The notes under the pieces: model-generated | What the model saw: only the letters and a program-made list of their open reading frames with translations | Told to the model about the DNA's origin: nothing | Databases searched by the model: none | Made by a program: the position numbers and the translations under genes | Assembly: GCA_963698405.1 (NCBI GenBank) | Contig: CAVOQT010000002.1 | Location: 124,001-188,000, forward strand | From: SHZI01 sp963698405 | Lineage (GTDB): Bacteria; Pseudomonadota; Gammaproteobacteria; Steroidobacterales; GCA-2729495 | Reading direction: 5' to 3' | Length of the DNA stretch: 64,000 nt | Shown: positions 34,201 through 42,710 of the stretch, one piece after another | Position numbering within the stretch: the first letter of the stretch is position 1 | Layout: every line of letters begins with the position of its first letter

Positions 34201-36840
34201 CAAATGCCCGGCATACAACACGCCAACCAGGTCGTTGAGCAGCTCCGACACATCAACCGCTGCGGCGACGTCGGCCATGGTCAGATTCCCGTGCAGGGTA
34301 TGACAGGCGCGGAATACGTCTTCAGGCAGCGGCTGGCGCAGCGACTCGCTGCCGGCCGCCACGAAATCCTCCAGTACCGCCAGATGAGCCGCCGCCTCGC
34401 GGGACAGGATATCGAGCAGCACCGGATCCATGCCCGGTGGCGCGATGGATATATGCGTCGCCACCATCGTCGCGTCGACCGGACCGAGCATCGATTCCGA
34501 CTCGGCCGGTGCTTTCGTATAACCCAGCGCAGCGTCGATCGACGGCAGCGGCAGTACTTCAGTCGCATCACTGCTGTCAGCCGGGACATCGGCCTCCGGC
34601 TCGGTCACCAGACGACCAAAGCGCTCGGCTTCGGCCATCAGTGCGGCGATATCGCTGGACGGCTCGGTACCGACTTCCAGCTGCTCAAGCAGTTCGGCCA
34701 CCGCCATATTGGCCCGCTGCAGAAAGGCGCTCAACGCCTGGGAACCGGGCACCGTGCCGTCGATGATACGGTTGAGGAGGTGCTCGATACTCCAGCAGTA
34801 CTCGCCGATCAGTTCAGCGCCGACCATCCGGCCGCTGCCTTTGAGCGTGTGGTAGGCACGCCGGACAGTGCGCAGGGCCTCCAGTTCGCTCTCATCCAGC
34901 GCCCAGACCGGGAACTTGCTGTTGATCGCCTCAATCGCTTCGCGCGCTTCCTCGATGAACAGCTCGAGGATCTCCGGATCAACGCCATCGCCCGGATCAG
35001 TAACCACCGGCCGATCGGCCGAGGGACCGGTCCAGGACGACGGCTCGGTAACCGGGCTAAAGGGCGGCGAAATCACCTGTGTGGCTGGCAGATCTTCTTC
35101 ACTGCCGGCTGGTGCGGAAATCTCTGGCAGCAGCAGGGCATCGAGGCTGCGGCTGGCATTTTCGAGCATCCAGTCTGGCTCACGCCGTCCAGCCTGGATG
35201 GTCTCCATGTAGTACTCGAGGCTGACGATGGCATCGGCCAGGCGCTCAAGTGCTGCGCGCGCCTCCGGACCGGTACCGCGCTGCACGACTTCAGACGCAG
35301 CAGCTGCGATACGTTCCGCAATACGTGCAGCCGGTTCTCGTTCGGCGATCAGCAATGCCGCGGTAATCCCCCGCAGCAGCGTCGGAATCGCATCCAGCGC
35401 CACGCCATCACCAGCGCGCTCGGTCACTACACTGATGGCTTCCTTCACACGCATCAGATTGGCCAGGCACTCGCGCATCACTGCCTGGGTAACCAGCAGC
35501 TGTCCGGGTTCCTGCTCGGCCCCGGCCGCACCGCCAGCCGACGCAGATTCCGGGCTGATCATGGCGATCAGCAGAGGCTCGATGCGATCCTCGACATCGA
35601 GCAGGGCGGCGGCCATCGTCACCAGCACCGACTCTTCCGGCCGACCGCGTCCGGCCACCAGCTCTTCAAGTTCAGCACGGCGTACCTGGACGATTTCGCG
35701 CAGCTCGCCGAGGCCCAGCACGCCGAGCGTATCGCCGATTTTCTTCAGCAGCTCGACCTGCGGAGCCAGCTCTTCAACGCGCTCCATGCCGGTGCGCACA
35801 TAGATATCGAGCACATCCTTGACGCGCGCCAGATCCTCACGGATGGCGCCCGACACGGTCTGCATGAGCTTTGCGCTGGGCGCCGCCAGACTCTGACGCG
35901 CCAACTCCAGCTGATCGTCACCAGGAATCAGCCCCGACAGGCTGAAGGCTTCGCGGATCGCTGCCACCCGTACGCCGGTACTTGTAGCGCGGGCAACGTA
36001 ATAGAGCAGGTTGTTCACCAGCTCCACAGGCGGCTGTGCGACAAACTTCCGTTCACCCAGCGCATGCAGCCGTTTCATCTCGCGGTCAGCCTGACCTATC
36101 AGTCGCTTGACCGATACGCCGGCCTCCAGGCCACCATCGGCAAGTGCTTCAAGTACGCCGCCGACCACCCACCAGAGCTGATGCACAACTTCGCTGGCCG
36201 ATGCCGCCTCCAGACGCCCGGTTACTTCCTGCAGTCGCTGTATCGCATCGTTGCCGGTATCACCGCGAATCCAGCCCAGCAGCGCCAGCTGGAAACGTGG
36301 CCGCAGGGTCTTGGCCAGCACGGCAGAGTCTTCACCCGATGGTGCACGCGGCGGAGTGACCGGCTGGCTCATCGCCCCCGGTGCAATGTTGAGCAACAGC
36401 AGCGTGCTCTCGGATAACAGTGGTCGGCCGCGAGCGGCACGCAGATCATTGAGCAGCGGCAGCAGCACCAGTGGCACATCGCGGCCACCGTCACGGATAC
36501 GTTCTACATAGCCCGGCAACTGCACAGCCGCGCGCGACAATGCTTCGATACCATCTTCCGACTGGCCATCGCGCCGGTGCTTCAGCAGATGACGACAGGT
36601 CTGCTCCATCTCCTCGGCGAGCAGACTGGCGCCCCAGGTCTCGGTGATCTGCAGTACACCGCGCGCGGTGTGCAGCAAGGCCGCACACCGTTCCAGCAAC
36701 TGCGGGCTGCCTTCCCCCTCGGCAAATTGCTCGAGCACCGCACGCGCATCGTTCAGCGTGATGGCCAGCTCGTCGCCCACGAGCTGCAGCGGCTGGGGAG
36801 CCGGATCGTCAGTCGGATTGCGCTCGGGCAGGGCGGACAC
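31261..36840 (-). CDS. chpA: ChpA/PilL hybrid chemotaxis kinase
   Basis: A 1859-residue central kinase of the type IV pilus Chp system. Three Hpt domains have recognisable His motifs: HTLKGSGRM at about residue 665, HTLHGNLTM at about 847, HTLKGGARM at about 1051. A FimL/Hpt-like N-terminal segment contains LLHTARGVLQI. The CheA part follows: dimerisation helices (about 1240-1400), the ATPase with HMLRNAVIHGMES (about 1450), CheW-like domain (about 1560-1700), and a C-terminal receiver (LALVVDDSITMRRV; phospho-Asp in ILLDVEMPRMDG near 1788). Acidic Pro/Glu linkers near 980 and 1165 are built from short DNA repeats. It phosphorylates PilG and PilH. Confidence 0.95.
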   Translation of the reverse strand: MSALPERNPTDDPAPQPLQLVGDELAITLNDARAVLEQFAEGEGSPQLLERCAALLHTARGVLQITETWGASLLAEEMEQTCRHLLKHRRDGQSEDGIEALSRAAVQLPGYVERIRDGGRDVPLVLLPLLNDLRAARGRPLLSESTLLLLNIAPGAMSQPVTPPRAPSGEDSAVLAKTLRPRFQLALLGWIRGDTGNDAIQRLQEVTGRLEAASASEVVHQLWWVVGGVLEALADGGLEAGVSVKRLIGQADREMKRLHALGERKFVAQPPVELVNNLLYYVARATSTGVRVAAIREAFSLSGLIPGDDQLELARQSLAAPSAKLMQTVSGAIREDLARVKDVLDIYVRTGMERVEELAPQVELLKKIGDTLGVLGLGELREIVQVRRAELEELVAGRGRPEESVLVTMAAALLDVEDRIEPLLIAMISPESASAGGAAGAEQEPGQLLVTQAVMRECLANLMRVKEAISVVTERAGDGVALDAIPTLLRGITAALLIAEREPAARIAERIAAAASEVVQRGTGPEARAALERLADAIVSLEYYMETIQAGRREPDWMLENASRSLDALLLPEISAPAGSEEDLPATQVISPPFSPVTEPSSWTGPSADRPVVTDPGDGVDPEILELFIEEAREAIEAINSKFPVWALDESELEALRTVRRAYHTLKGSGRMVGAELIGEYCWSIEHLLNRIIDGTVPGSQALSAFLQRANMAVAELLEQLEVGTEPSSDIAALMAEAERFGRLVTEPEADVPADSSDATEVLPLPSIDAALGYTKAPAESESMLGPVDATMVATHISIAPPGMDPVLLDILSREAAAHLAVLEDFVAAGSESLRQPLPEDVFRACHTLHGNLTMADVAAAVDVSELLNDLVGVLYAGHLPADQAVLDAFGQSAGFIAAIIVGLSEPAHAIPDAMALKADLQRLAIVAAERAAAQAAEPADGGTVSMQLPVFVEADLAEMFAADESDVQPEAEAEAEAEAEPEAEPESAWADSTADSGVRATATLVGFDEEVAAIYAEEASEILEACDQALARLASGADQEHALAELQRGLHTLKGGARMAGLFAMGDLSHELETLLTRTSDGLLPNNEATQALVRSAFDELHALRDAIPAGAATAPPAMLMARLAAALRGEFADEPASVPVDEPVSTPTGSELAAEPVEEIEEIEEIGEPLDFDLEAGLEEVLAAGLDTTPDIELPIDEAVEPVNAVPDEVDEIFAGPAMPPPALERLGELARELEAPPVRQVLPEPEPPRPPPRVVEPRDFARVDSGLLEQLLNGAGEISIANARLTQQHAQIQFNLEELNQTVVRLRDQLRKLEIETEAQILYRHQAETERETGFDPLELDRYSTIQQLSRALAETANDVSSLKDLLQNVSADAEALLVQQARTTTELQDGVMRTRMVPFDQHGSRLARLVRQTAKEHGKLAELSIAGSGDLDRQVLEKLLPPFEHMLRNAVIHGMESPTEREILGKPAAGAIRIAIRREGAEVVIDIADDGRGLDIAAIRRKAIDLGFVSSDTPLTDEEAMQFILRSGFSTADQLTQAAGRGIGMDVVANQVAKLGGTLSISSRRGLGTTFTLRLPFTLAVTQALIVRAGSELYALPLPTVEGIIRIGRREFNERMQEAEPAIDYAGQRYFFRHLGQFLGLGPSRLPEEQDRISIILVRAGDNSTALIADEMLDSREIVVKPVGAQLATIRGISGATILGDGRIVVILDVGALVRSARPAPDMPAPVVAPESAQPLALVVDDSITMRRVTQRLLERNGFRVLTAKDGIEAVSVLQDHRPDIILLDVEMPRMDGYEFARHVRNNVDTVNVPIIMVTSRVSEKHRARAIEIGVNDYLGKPYHERELMEAVQQQLAAI
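33337..33363. repeat. Three copies of a 9-base repeat inside chpA
   Basis: Three exact copies of GATTTCCTC encode a Glu-Glu-Ile repeat (EEIEEIEEI) in an acidic linker of ChpA. The unit is a multiple of three, so copy-number change would alter linker length without shifting frame. Confidence 0.85.
33898..33927. repeat. Five copies of a 6-base repeat inside chpA
   Basis: Five exact copies of TTCTGC encode an alternating Ala-Glu run in the linker before the third Hpt domain of ChpA. Copy-number change would lengthen or shorten the linker in frame. Confidence 0.9.
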
Positions 36841-36843
36841 TGG

Positions 36844-38907
36844 TCAGGCCGTACGTTTGCTCGCGAAGGACACCGGCTCCGCATAGCGCGCCGCCGGTTC
36901 CTGCGCCGGGTCTGCGGGCAGTGCATCGGCCGCAGCTGACGACACGCTCTGCTGGGCCAGTGCAGCGACCGGCGGCAGGCGGAAGCCCGCCACCGAACGA
37001 CGCAACTGGGTGGCCAGTTCGGCAAGTTTGCTGATGGCGCTGGTGGTGGCGCTGGTATTGGCTGCCGTCTCGGCGTTGATTTCCTCCAGCACATCCATGC
37101 TGCGGGTCACGGCCGAGGCAGCCTTGCCCTGCTCGCGAGCCGAACTCGATATATTCTGCACAAGCGCCGCGATCTGGTTGGATACCTGTTCGATTTCTTC
37201 GAGGGCTGCGCCGGCATTCTCAGCCAGCAGCGCGCCGCCAACCACGTCGGTGGTACTCCGCTCCATCGAAACGATCGCCTCGTTGGTATCAGCCTGAATC
37301 GTCCGCACCAGAAACTCGATCTGACGAGTGGCATTGGCTGAACGTTCTGCCAGTCGTTGCACTTCGTCGGCCACTACCGCAAAACCACGCCCGGCTTCGC
37401 CGGCCATCGAGGCCTGTATCGCGGCATTCAGGGCGAGAATATTGGTCTGGTCGGCGATGTCATTGATGAGTTCGACGATGTTGCCGATCTCCTGGGAGCT
37501 TTCTCCGAGCCGCTTGATGCGCTTGGAGGTTTCCTGAATCGTTTCGCGAATGGCATTCATGCCCTCAATGGTGCGCCGCACGGCGTCGCCGCCCTTGTGT
37601 GCCACATCCACCGAATGTCGGGCCACATCCGACGAGCGCTCGGCATTGCCCGACACCTCCTCGATGGACGAGGCCATGCGATTGATGGCCCGCGAGGCCG
37701 ATTCGAGCTGTTTGGACTGCGCTTCGCTGGCCGCGGCGAGCTGCCGCGCCGAGCCTTCCGTCTGCTTGGCAGCGCCATCGACGAGGATCGCGCTTTCATT
37801 GATCGTGGTGACCAGTTCGCGCAGCGCCTCGATCGCGTAATTCACGGAATCGGCGATCGCGCCGGTGATGTCCTCGGTAACCGTGGCATGCACCGTCAGG
37901 TTGCCGTCTGCCAGACTGCTCATTTCATCGAGCAGAGTCAGAATGGCCTGCTGATTGCGTTCGTTCTGGGCAGTTTGCTGTACGGCAGCCCGGCCCGTAT
38001 CGGCAACGCGCCGGTAAATCCACATCATGGCGAGCACCAATGCGACGCCCAGTGCGAGCAATGCCGCAACGATGATTGCTGCAAGACCCAGCGCTGAGCC
38101 CGGTGCGGCGCTATCCGCCTTGACTGGCAACGCTGCCACCAGTGCATCGAGCTGCTCCATCGACTGTCGCAGCGCGCCCAACCGGTCACCGGCAGCCAGC
38201 ACATCGCGCAGCGTCTTGCTCAGCTCGGCGCTTTCCTTGCGCAATCCATCCAGTGCGCGAATCGCCTCGGGACCGGTCAGCGCACGCAGGCCGAGTTCCG
38301 GGTTGCCTTCAGCCAGACCACGCACCACCTGGGTGATGGCCATATCGGAGTCGAGCATGGCGGAGCTTTGTGCGGCAGCTTTCACTGTGCCCTGCGACAG
38401 GCCGCGCAGATCGCGCCGCAAACCGTCGGCCAGCGCGCGGATCCGCTCGAGCTGGGCGATGGTGGCCGGCTGGTTGCGCAGCGCCGTGTTGGCCTGCAAG
38501 GCATCGATCTGTGCAGCCAGACGCGGTACCACGCGATCAAGGCGGTCGGCTGCGGTGCGCAAGGCCAGCAGTTCGCTGCGGCCGGCCTCGATCGTACCGA
38601 GGCTGGCACTGATGCGGGCCAGACTGCGCCTGGTATCACCATCCAGACCGCTGGTATCAGCAGCCTTGAGTTGCGTGCTGACCGTCGCCAGCCCGGCAAA
38701 TGCCTTGGCCTCGCCGCGCATCGCGGCGGCCGCCAGACTGTAGGCGATATGGGCATCGGCCAGCGGTGATGCGCCCGGTGCGCTACCCGGCGCAGTACCC
38801 AGTGCAGCCGGCCGCAGCAAAAGCAGCGCGAGGCAGCTCACCAGCACCAGGATCAGCGCGGCACCCAGGGAGGGAAACAGCCGCATTCCACCAGTTTGTT
38901 CTGTCAT
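36844..38907 (-). CDS. pilJ: PilJ methyl-accepting chemotaxis protein
   Basis: A 687-residue receptor for the Chp system. Membrane segments are near residues 10-32 (LGAALILVLVSCLALLLLRP) and 270-295 (AIIVAALLALGVALVLAMMW), bracketing a helical periplasmic sensor region. A HAMP-like region follows, then a long coiled-coil signalling domain whose tip reads IADQTNILALNAAIQASMAG and GRGFAVVADEVQRLAERS, the PilJ form rather than the flagellar MCP form. It ends 3 bases before the chpA start, so coupling is likely. In other species PilJ senses surface contact or pilin. Confidence 0.94.
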   Translation of the reverse strand: MTEQTGGMRLFPSLGAALILVLVSCLALLLLRPAALGTAPGSAPGASPLADAHIAYSLAAAAMRGEAKAFAGLATVSTQLKAADTSGLDGDTRRSLARISASLGTIEAGRSELLALRTAADRLDRVVPRLAAQIDALQANTALRNQPATIAQLERIRALADGLRRDLRGLSQGTVKAAAQSSAMLDSDMAITQVVRGLAEGNPELGLRALTGPEAIRALDGLRKESAELSKTLRDVLAAGDRLGALRQSMEQLDALVAALPVKADSAAPGSALGLAAIIVAALLALGVALVLAMMWIYRRVADTGRAAVQQTAQNERNQQAILTLLDEMSSLADGNLTVHATVTEDITGAIADSVNYAIEALRELVTTINESAILVDGAAKQTEGSARQLAAASEAQSKQLESASRAINRMASSIEEVSGNAERSSDVARHSVDVAHKGGDAVRRTIEGMNAIRETIQETSKRIKRLGESSQEIGNIVELINDIADQTNILALNAAIQASMAGEAGRGFAVVADEVQRLAERSANATRQIEFLVRTIQADTNEAIVSMERSTTDVVGGALLAENAGAALEEIEQVSNQIAALVQNISSSAREQGKAASAVTRSMDVLEEINAETAANTSATTSAISKLAELATQLRRSVAGFRLPPVAALAQQSVSSAAADALPADPAQEPAARYAEPVSFASKRTA

Positions 38908-38925
38908 CAGTTGATTCGCTCCGTA

Positions 38926-39498
38926 TTATTCGCTTGCGGCACGCTGGAAATCCCGCGCATCCAGCAGCTTCGACACGCTGAACACCGGCCAGACCTCGTC
39001 TGCGCGCTGGAAACAGCCATCCAGAAACCGGTCAGCCCGGATCACCGTTTCCGGCACTTCGAGATGCAGCTCAGCATCCAGGAAGCGCCGAAAACCAAAT
39101 ACCTCATCGACGATCAGTCCCACCGGGAATTCATCGCTGTTGGCAACCAGCGCCCGGGCGCTGCGCTCCGCGCCACCGACTCCGGAGCCGAGAAACTCGC
39201 GCAGGTCGACCAGCGGCAGCAGATGTCCGCGCACGTTGGCCAGCCCCTTGACCCAGGACTTGGCACCCGGCACCCGCGTCACTGCCGGCGGCACCATCAG
39301 CACCTCACGAACCTCGTCACGCGGTACCACGAAGCGTTCCCGCCCGAGCCGGAAACCGACACCAACCCATTCCTCGAGGTTGACGTCATGGCCATGTGCG
39401 CCGGCAGCTGCTGCACGGCTACGGCGCTCCATCTCGCACAGCAAATCAAAAGGATGATCCTTGAGCGTCCGCAGGCTGTCCTGTGCAACGACAGCCAT
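38926..39498 (-). CDS. pilI: PilI, CheW-like adaptor
   Basis: A 190-residue CheW-domain protein in the PilI position between pilH and pilJ. CheW features include GVGFRLGRERFVVPRDEVRE, WVKGLANVRGHLLPLVDLRE and VGLIVDEVFGFRRF. It should bridge the receptor PilJ and the kinase ChpA at the cell pole. Its ATG overlaps the pilH stop by one base (TGATG). Confidence 0.92.
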   Translation of the reverse strand: MAVVAQDSLRTLKDHPFDLLCEMERRSRAAAAGAHGHDVNLEEWVGVGFRLGRERFVVPRDEVREVLMVPPAVTRVPGAKSWVKGLANVRGHLLPLVDLREFLGSGVGGAERSARALVANSDEFPVGLIVDEVFGFRRFLDAELHLEVPETVIRADRFLDGCFQRADEVWPVFSVSKLLDARDFQRAASE

Positions 39499-39860
39499 CA
39501 GCCCAGCGCAGCCCTGACGGCCGCGACCAGTTCATCTTCAGATATCGGCTTGGTCAGATACTGCACCGCCCCCTGACGCAGGCCCCACGCGCGATCGGCA
39601 GCCTGGGTCTTGGTCGACACGATCAGCACCGGTATCGATGCCGTGGCCGGGTTCTGCGCCAGCTGGCGCGTGGCCTGATAGCCATTCATGCCGGGCATCA
39701 CGATATCCATCAGGATCACGTCCGGTAAACGTTCGGCAGCGAGGCGGATTGCCTCCTGACCATCCGTGGCGATCAGCGTCTCGAAGCCGTGCTTCTCCAG
39801 CGCACGGGCAAGCACATGCTGGTCGGTCGGCGAATCATCGGCAATCAGCACCAGTGCCAT
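39498..39860 (-). CDS. pilH: PilH response regulator
   Basis: A single-domain CheY-like receiver of 120 residues: MALVLIADDSPTDQHVLARA, phospho-Asp in VILMDIVMPGMNGYQATRQL, and the conserved Lys in YLTKPISEDEL. In the Chp system PilH opposes PilG and favours pilus retraction. The ATG at 39860 has GAGGAG 6 bases upstream. It follows pilG by 21 bases. Confidence 0.93.
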   Translation of the reverse strand: MALVLIADDSPTDQHVLARALEKHGFETLIATDGQEAIRLAAERLPDVILMDIVMPGMNGYQATRQLAQNPATASIPVLIVSTKTQAADRAWGLRQGAVQYLTKPISEDELVAAVRAALG

Positions 39861-39881
39861 GGCAACTCCTCAACAGTGCTG

Positions 39882-40277
39882 TCAGCGAACAACCTGACGC
39901 GTAATGGCGCCAAGCAGCTCATCCTTGGTAAACGGTTTGGTCAGATAGTGCTCCGAACCGACGATGCGACCGCGTGCGCGGTCGAACAGGCCGTCCTTGC
40001 TCGACAGCATGATCACCGGGGTCTGACGGAAGGTACGGTTGTGCTTGATCAGCGAACAGGTCTGATAGCCATCGAGACGCGGCATCATGATGTCGACGAA
40101 GATGATGTCGGGACGATAGTCAGCGATCTTGGCCAGTGCATCGAAACCATCGACCGCGGTATAGACCGTGCAGCCCTCCTTGGAGAGCAGGGTCTCGGCA
40201 GTACGCCGGATGGTCTTGCTGTCATCGATGACAAGCACCTTGAGCCCATTCAGCCCCTGGGCAGCGTTATCCGTCAC
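39882..40277 (-). CDS. pilG: PilG response regulator
   Basis: Single-domain receiver of about 131 residues, very close to the known PilG sequence: LKVLVIDDSKTIRRTAETLL, IIFVDIMMPRLDGYQTCSLI, and VIMLSSKDGLFDRARGRIVG. PilG promotes pilus extension. First gene of the Chp operon. Start: the frame runs back to 40373. A GTG at 40277 has GGAG 6 bases upstream, while the ATG at 40289 has no clear ribosome site, so 40277 is preferred with modest certainty. Confidence 0.94.
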   Translation of the reverse strand: MTDNAAQGLNGLKVLVIDDSKTIRRTAETLLSKEGCTVYTAVDGFDALAKIADYRPDIIFVDIMMPRLDGYQTCSLIKHNRTFRQTPVIMLSSKDGLFDRARGRIVGSEHYLTKPFTKDELLGAITRQVVR

Positions 40278-40545
40278 GTGTATCTCCATGCCAGTGGGCG
40301 GCGCCACAGAATGAACTTTTAACATAACCGTCACGTGCCGGCCACGCATACCCGCAGAATGGTCTGCGTCCACCAGCAGCCTGGAAACACACCCAAGGTG
40401 ATCAGGCCCAAACCCAAAGCCGATAATACCCCCGCCCTTCGTGTCATTTCAGCACGCACACGCCAGAATAGGCACGGCGTCGCAAAACCCGACTGAACTA
40501 TCCGCAATTGCAGCGGAACCATTTTACCTAAGCACGGAGAACCTG

Positions 40546-41505
40546 ATGGCCAAGCAGCGTCTGGGCGTAGTGATGGACCCGATCGCCGGGATCGCGGCAG
40601 CCAAGGACAGTACGCTGGCGATGCTGCTTGAGGCGCAGCGCCGCGGCCATGAACTCTGGTACTTCGAGCAGGGCGATCTGCGTCTACGCAATGGTGAGCC
40701 GCTGGGTACCGGCCGCCGGTTGCGGGTCGCCGACAGCAAAACTGACTGGTACGAGCTGGGTACCGGCCGCGAGATGCCGCTGGCTGAGCTCAACCTGCTG
40801 CTGATGCGCAAGGACCCGCCCTTCGATACCGAATACATCTACACCACTTATATCCTGGAGCGCGCCGAACAGGCCGGGGTGCTGGTCATCAACCGGCCGG
40901 CCAGCCTGCGCGACATCAACGAAAAGGCCTTTACCGCCTGCTTTCCACAGTGCTGCCCGGACACCCTGATCACCCGCTCCATGACCGACATGCGGGCCTT
41001 TCTGGCCGAGCACCGGAAAATAGTGGTCAAGCCGCTGGATGGCATGGGTGGCCGTTCGATCTTCGTGCTCAGCCTGGGCGACAACAATGCCAATGTCATT
41101 TTCGAGACCCTCACCGATTCCGGCACCCGGCACGCAGTGGCCCAGCGTTATATCCCGGAGATCCGGCAAGGCGACAAGCGCATCATCATGATCGACGGCA
41201 AGCCGGTCAGCCACGCGCTGGCGCGCATCCCGCCGGCTGACGACAACCGTGGCAACCTGGTGATGGGCGCACAGCCGGAGTGTCGGGAACTGACCGAACG
41301 CGATCGCTGGATCTGCGCCGAGGTGGGTCCGGAACTGAGCAAACGCGGTGTGATTTTTGCCGGCCTCGACGTGATCGGCGACTACCTGACCGAAATCAAC
41401 GTAACCAGCCCGACCGGTATCCGCGAATTGCAGAAGCTTGGCGGGCTCGACGTGGCCAGCGAACTGTTCGATGTCATCGACAGCCGGCTGCAGCAGCGAG
41501 CCTGA
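40546..41505 (+). CDS. gshB: Glutathione synthetase
   Basis: ATP-grasp enzyme of 319 residues joining gamma-glutamylcysteine and glycine. It starts MAKQRLGVVMDPIAGIAAAK; other family features are LMRKDPPFDTEYIYTTYILE, VVKPLDGMGGRSIF, YIPEIRQGDKRIIMIDGKPV and GDYLTEINVTSPTGIRELQ. The ATG at 40546 has CGGAGA upstream; the frame before it is probably not coding. It is divergent from pilG across about 270 bases, and a gshB gene next to pilG is a common gammaproteobacterial arrangement. Confidence 0.97.
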   Translation: MAKQRLGVVMDPIAGIAAAKDSTLAMLLEAQRRGHELWYFEQGDLRLRNGEPLGTGRRLRVADSKTDWYELGTGREMPLAELNLLLMRKDPPFDTEYIYTTYILERAEQAGVLVINRPASLRDINEKAFTACFPQCCPDTLITRSMTDMRAFLAEHRKIVVKPLDGMGGRSIFVLSLGDNNANVIFETLTDSGTRHAVAQRYIPEIRQGDKRIIMIDGKPVSHALARIPPADDNRGNLVMGAQPECRELTERDRWICAEVGPELSKRGVIFAGLDVIGDYLTEINVTSPTGIRELQKLGGLDVASELFDVIDSRLQQRA

Positions 41506-41537
41506 ACAGCAGACCGGCTGACTGAGGAACACCGCAG

Positions 41538-42611
41538 ATGCGCTTTACCGCCTTGTTACTTTGCCTGTGCGGGCTGTTCGTTACGAACGGGTGGTGTGAC
41601 GAGACAGCGGACACTACGCTCTACGAGTTCAGCGCATTCGCCAGCCCGGTACGCATCGAGATCCTGGCCGCCGACCCGGCACGTGCCAGCGCTGCTGCAG
41701 ACAGCATCGAGCGTTTCTTTCAGTTCATCGGCCGTGACTGGTACGCCTTCGGCGATGGCGAACTGGCCCGCGTGAATGCCGCGCTGAGCCGCGGCGAGCC
41801 CGCCGTACTCTCTGCCACACTGGCACCACTGGTGATGCGTGCGATCAGCTATCAGCAGCGCAGCGACGGGCTGTTCGACCCCGGTGTCTGCGCCCTGGTG
41901 AAGCTGTGGCGCTTTGACCGTGGTGAGAATCTGCCTGTCGCCGGGACGCCACCCGATGCCGACACCGTACAGAAACTGCATGACAGCCAAGGCTCGGTGG
42001 CTGACTTGCAGATCGACGGCAATGTACTGCGCAGTCATCGGCCGCTGTGCATCGACCTGGGCGGCATGGCCAAGGGCTCAGCACTGGAAGGCGCCCGGCA
42101 ATTGCTGGTGAAGCACGGCATCCGACATGCGCTGATCGATATCGGCGGCAGCAGTCTGCTCGGTATCGGCCAGCGTCCCGCCCAGCCACCCCAGGCGGCG
42201 CGTGCCTGGCGGATCGGCCTGCTCGACCCGGGCACGCGCCAGGTATTCGCTGCATTGGAACTCACCGCCGGCGAAGGCGTTTCAACCTCGGGCGACTACG
42301 AACGCGCCTATACCGCCGGCGACCGCCGCTACCACCACGTCCTCGATCCACGCAGCGGCACACCGACCACCGGGGCCGCCAGCGTCACCGTGATTGCCAA
42401 CGATGCCGAACTCGCCGATGTGGCCTCGACCACGCTCATGGTGGGCGGCCCGGATCGCTTCACAGAGCTGGTTCGCAGCCTGGGCATCGAATACGCATTG
42501 CTGATCACCAGCACGGGTGAGCTGCAGATGACGACGGCGATGCGGGAACGCCTGCAACACTCCAATGCCGGTCGCCTGCCCACACTGGACTGGCATGGCA
42601 AGCGCCCGTGA
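41538..42611 (+). CDS. apbE: FAD:protein FMN transferase (ApbE)
   Basis: A 357-residue exported protein with a signal peptide (ALLLCLCGLFVTNGWCDET; the Cys near residue 20 may be a weak lipobox). ApbE attaches FMN to Thr or Ser in flavoproteins such as NqrB, NqrC and RnfG. Signatures: FFQFIGRDWYAFGDGELARV, FDPGVCALVKLWRFDRG, CIDLGGMAKGSALEGARQLL, SGDYERAY and HVLDPRSGTPTTGAASVTVI with the metal-binding end AELADVASTTLMV. No obvious flavoprotein substrate gene is adjacent. Confidence 0.93.
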   Translation: MRFTALLLCLCGLFVTNGWCDETADTTLYEFSAFASPVRIEILAADPARASAAADSIERFFQFIGRDWYAFGDGELARVNAALSRGEPAVLSATLAPLVMRAISYQQRSDGLFDPGVCALVKLWRFDRGENLPVAGTPPDADTVQKLHDSQGSVADLQIDGNVLRSHRPLCIDLGGMAKGSALEGARQLLVKHGIRHALIDIGGSSLLGIGQRPAQPPQAARAWRIGLLDPGTRQVFAALELTAGEGVSTSGDYERAYTAGDRRYHHVLDPRSGTPTTGAASVTVIANDAELADVASTTLMVGGPDRFTELVRSLGIEYALLITSTGELQMTTAMRERLQHSNAGRLPTLDWHGKRP

Positions 42612-42710
42612 ATGCCGGGCAAAAGTGTGACGCAGCGCCAATTGCACCGCCTTGGGTGCGTATAATCATGGACATACCCGCCGGGCAACGGGGACTCTGT
42701 CGATCTGGAT

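Noticed and set aside
31927..36417. Very long open frames (650 and 767 codons) opposite chpA
   Set aside because: They mirror the strongly biased codons of chpA on the other strand, have low-complexity Arg/Gln/His-rich translations without recognisable domains, and the minus-strand gene is unmistakable.
42661..42666. TATAAT upstream of the TonB-like gene
   Set aside because: Plausible -10, but the nearest -35-like TTGCAC is only 13 bases away; not listed as a promoter.
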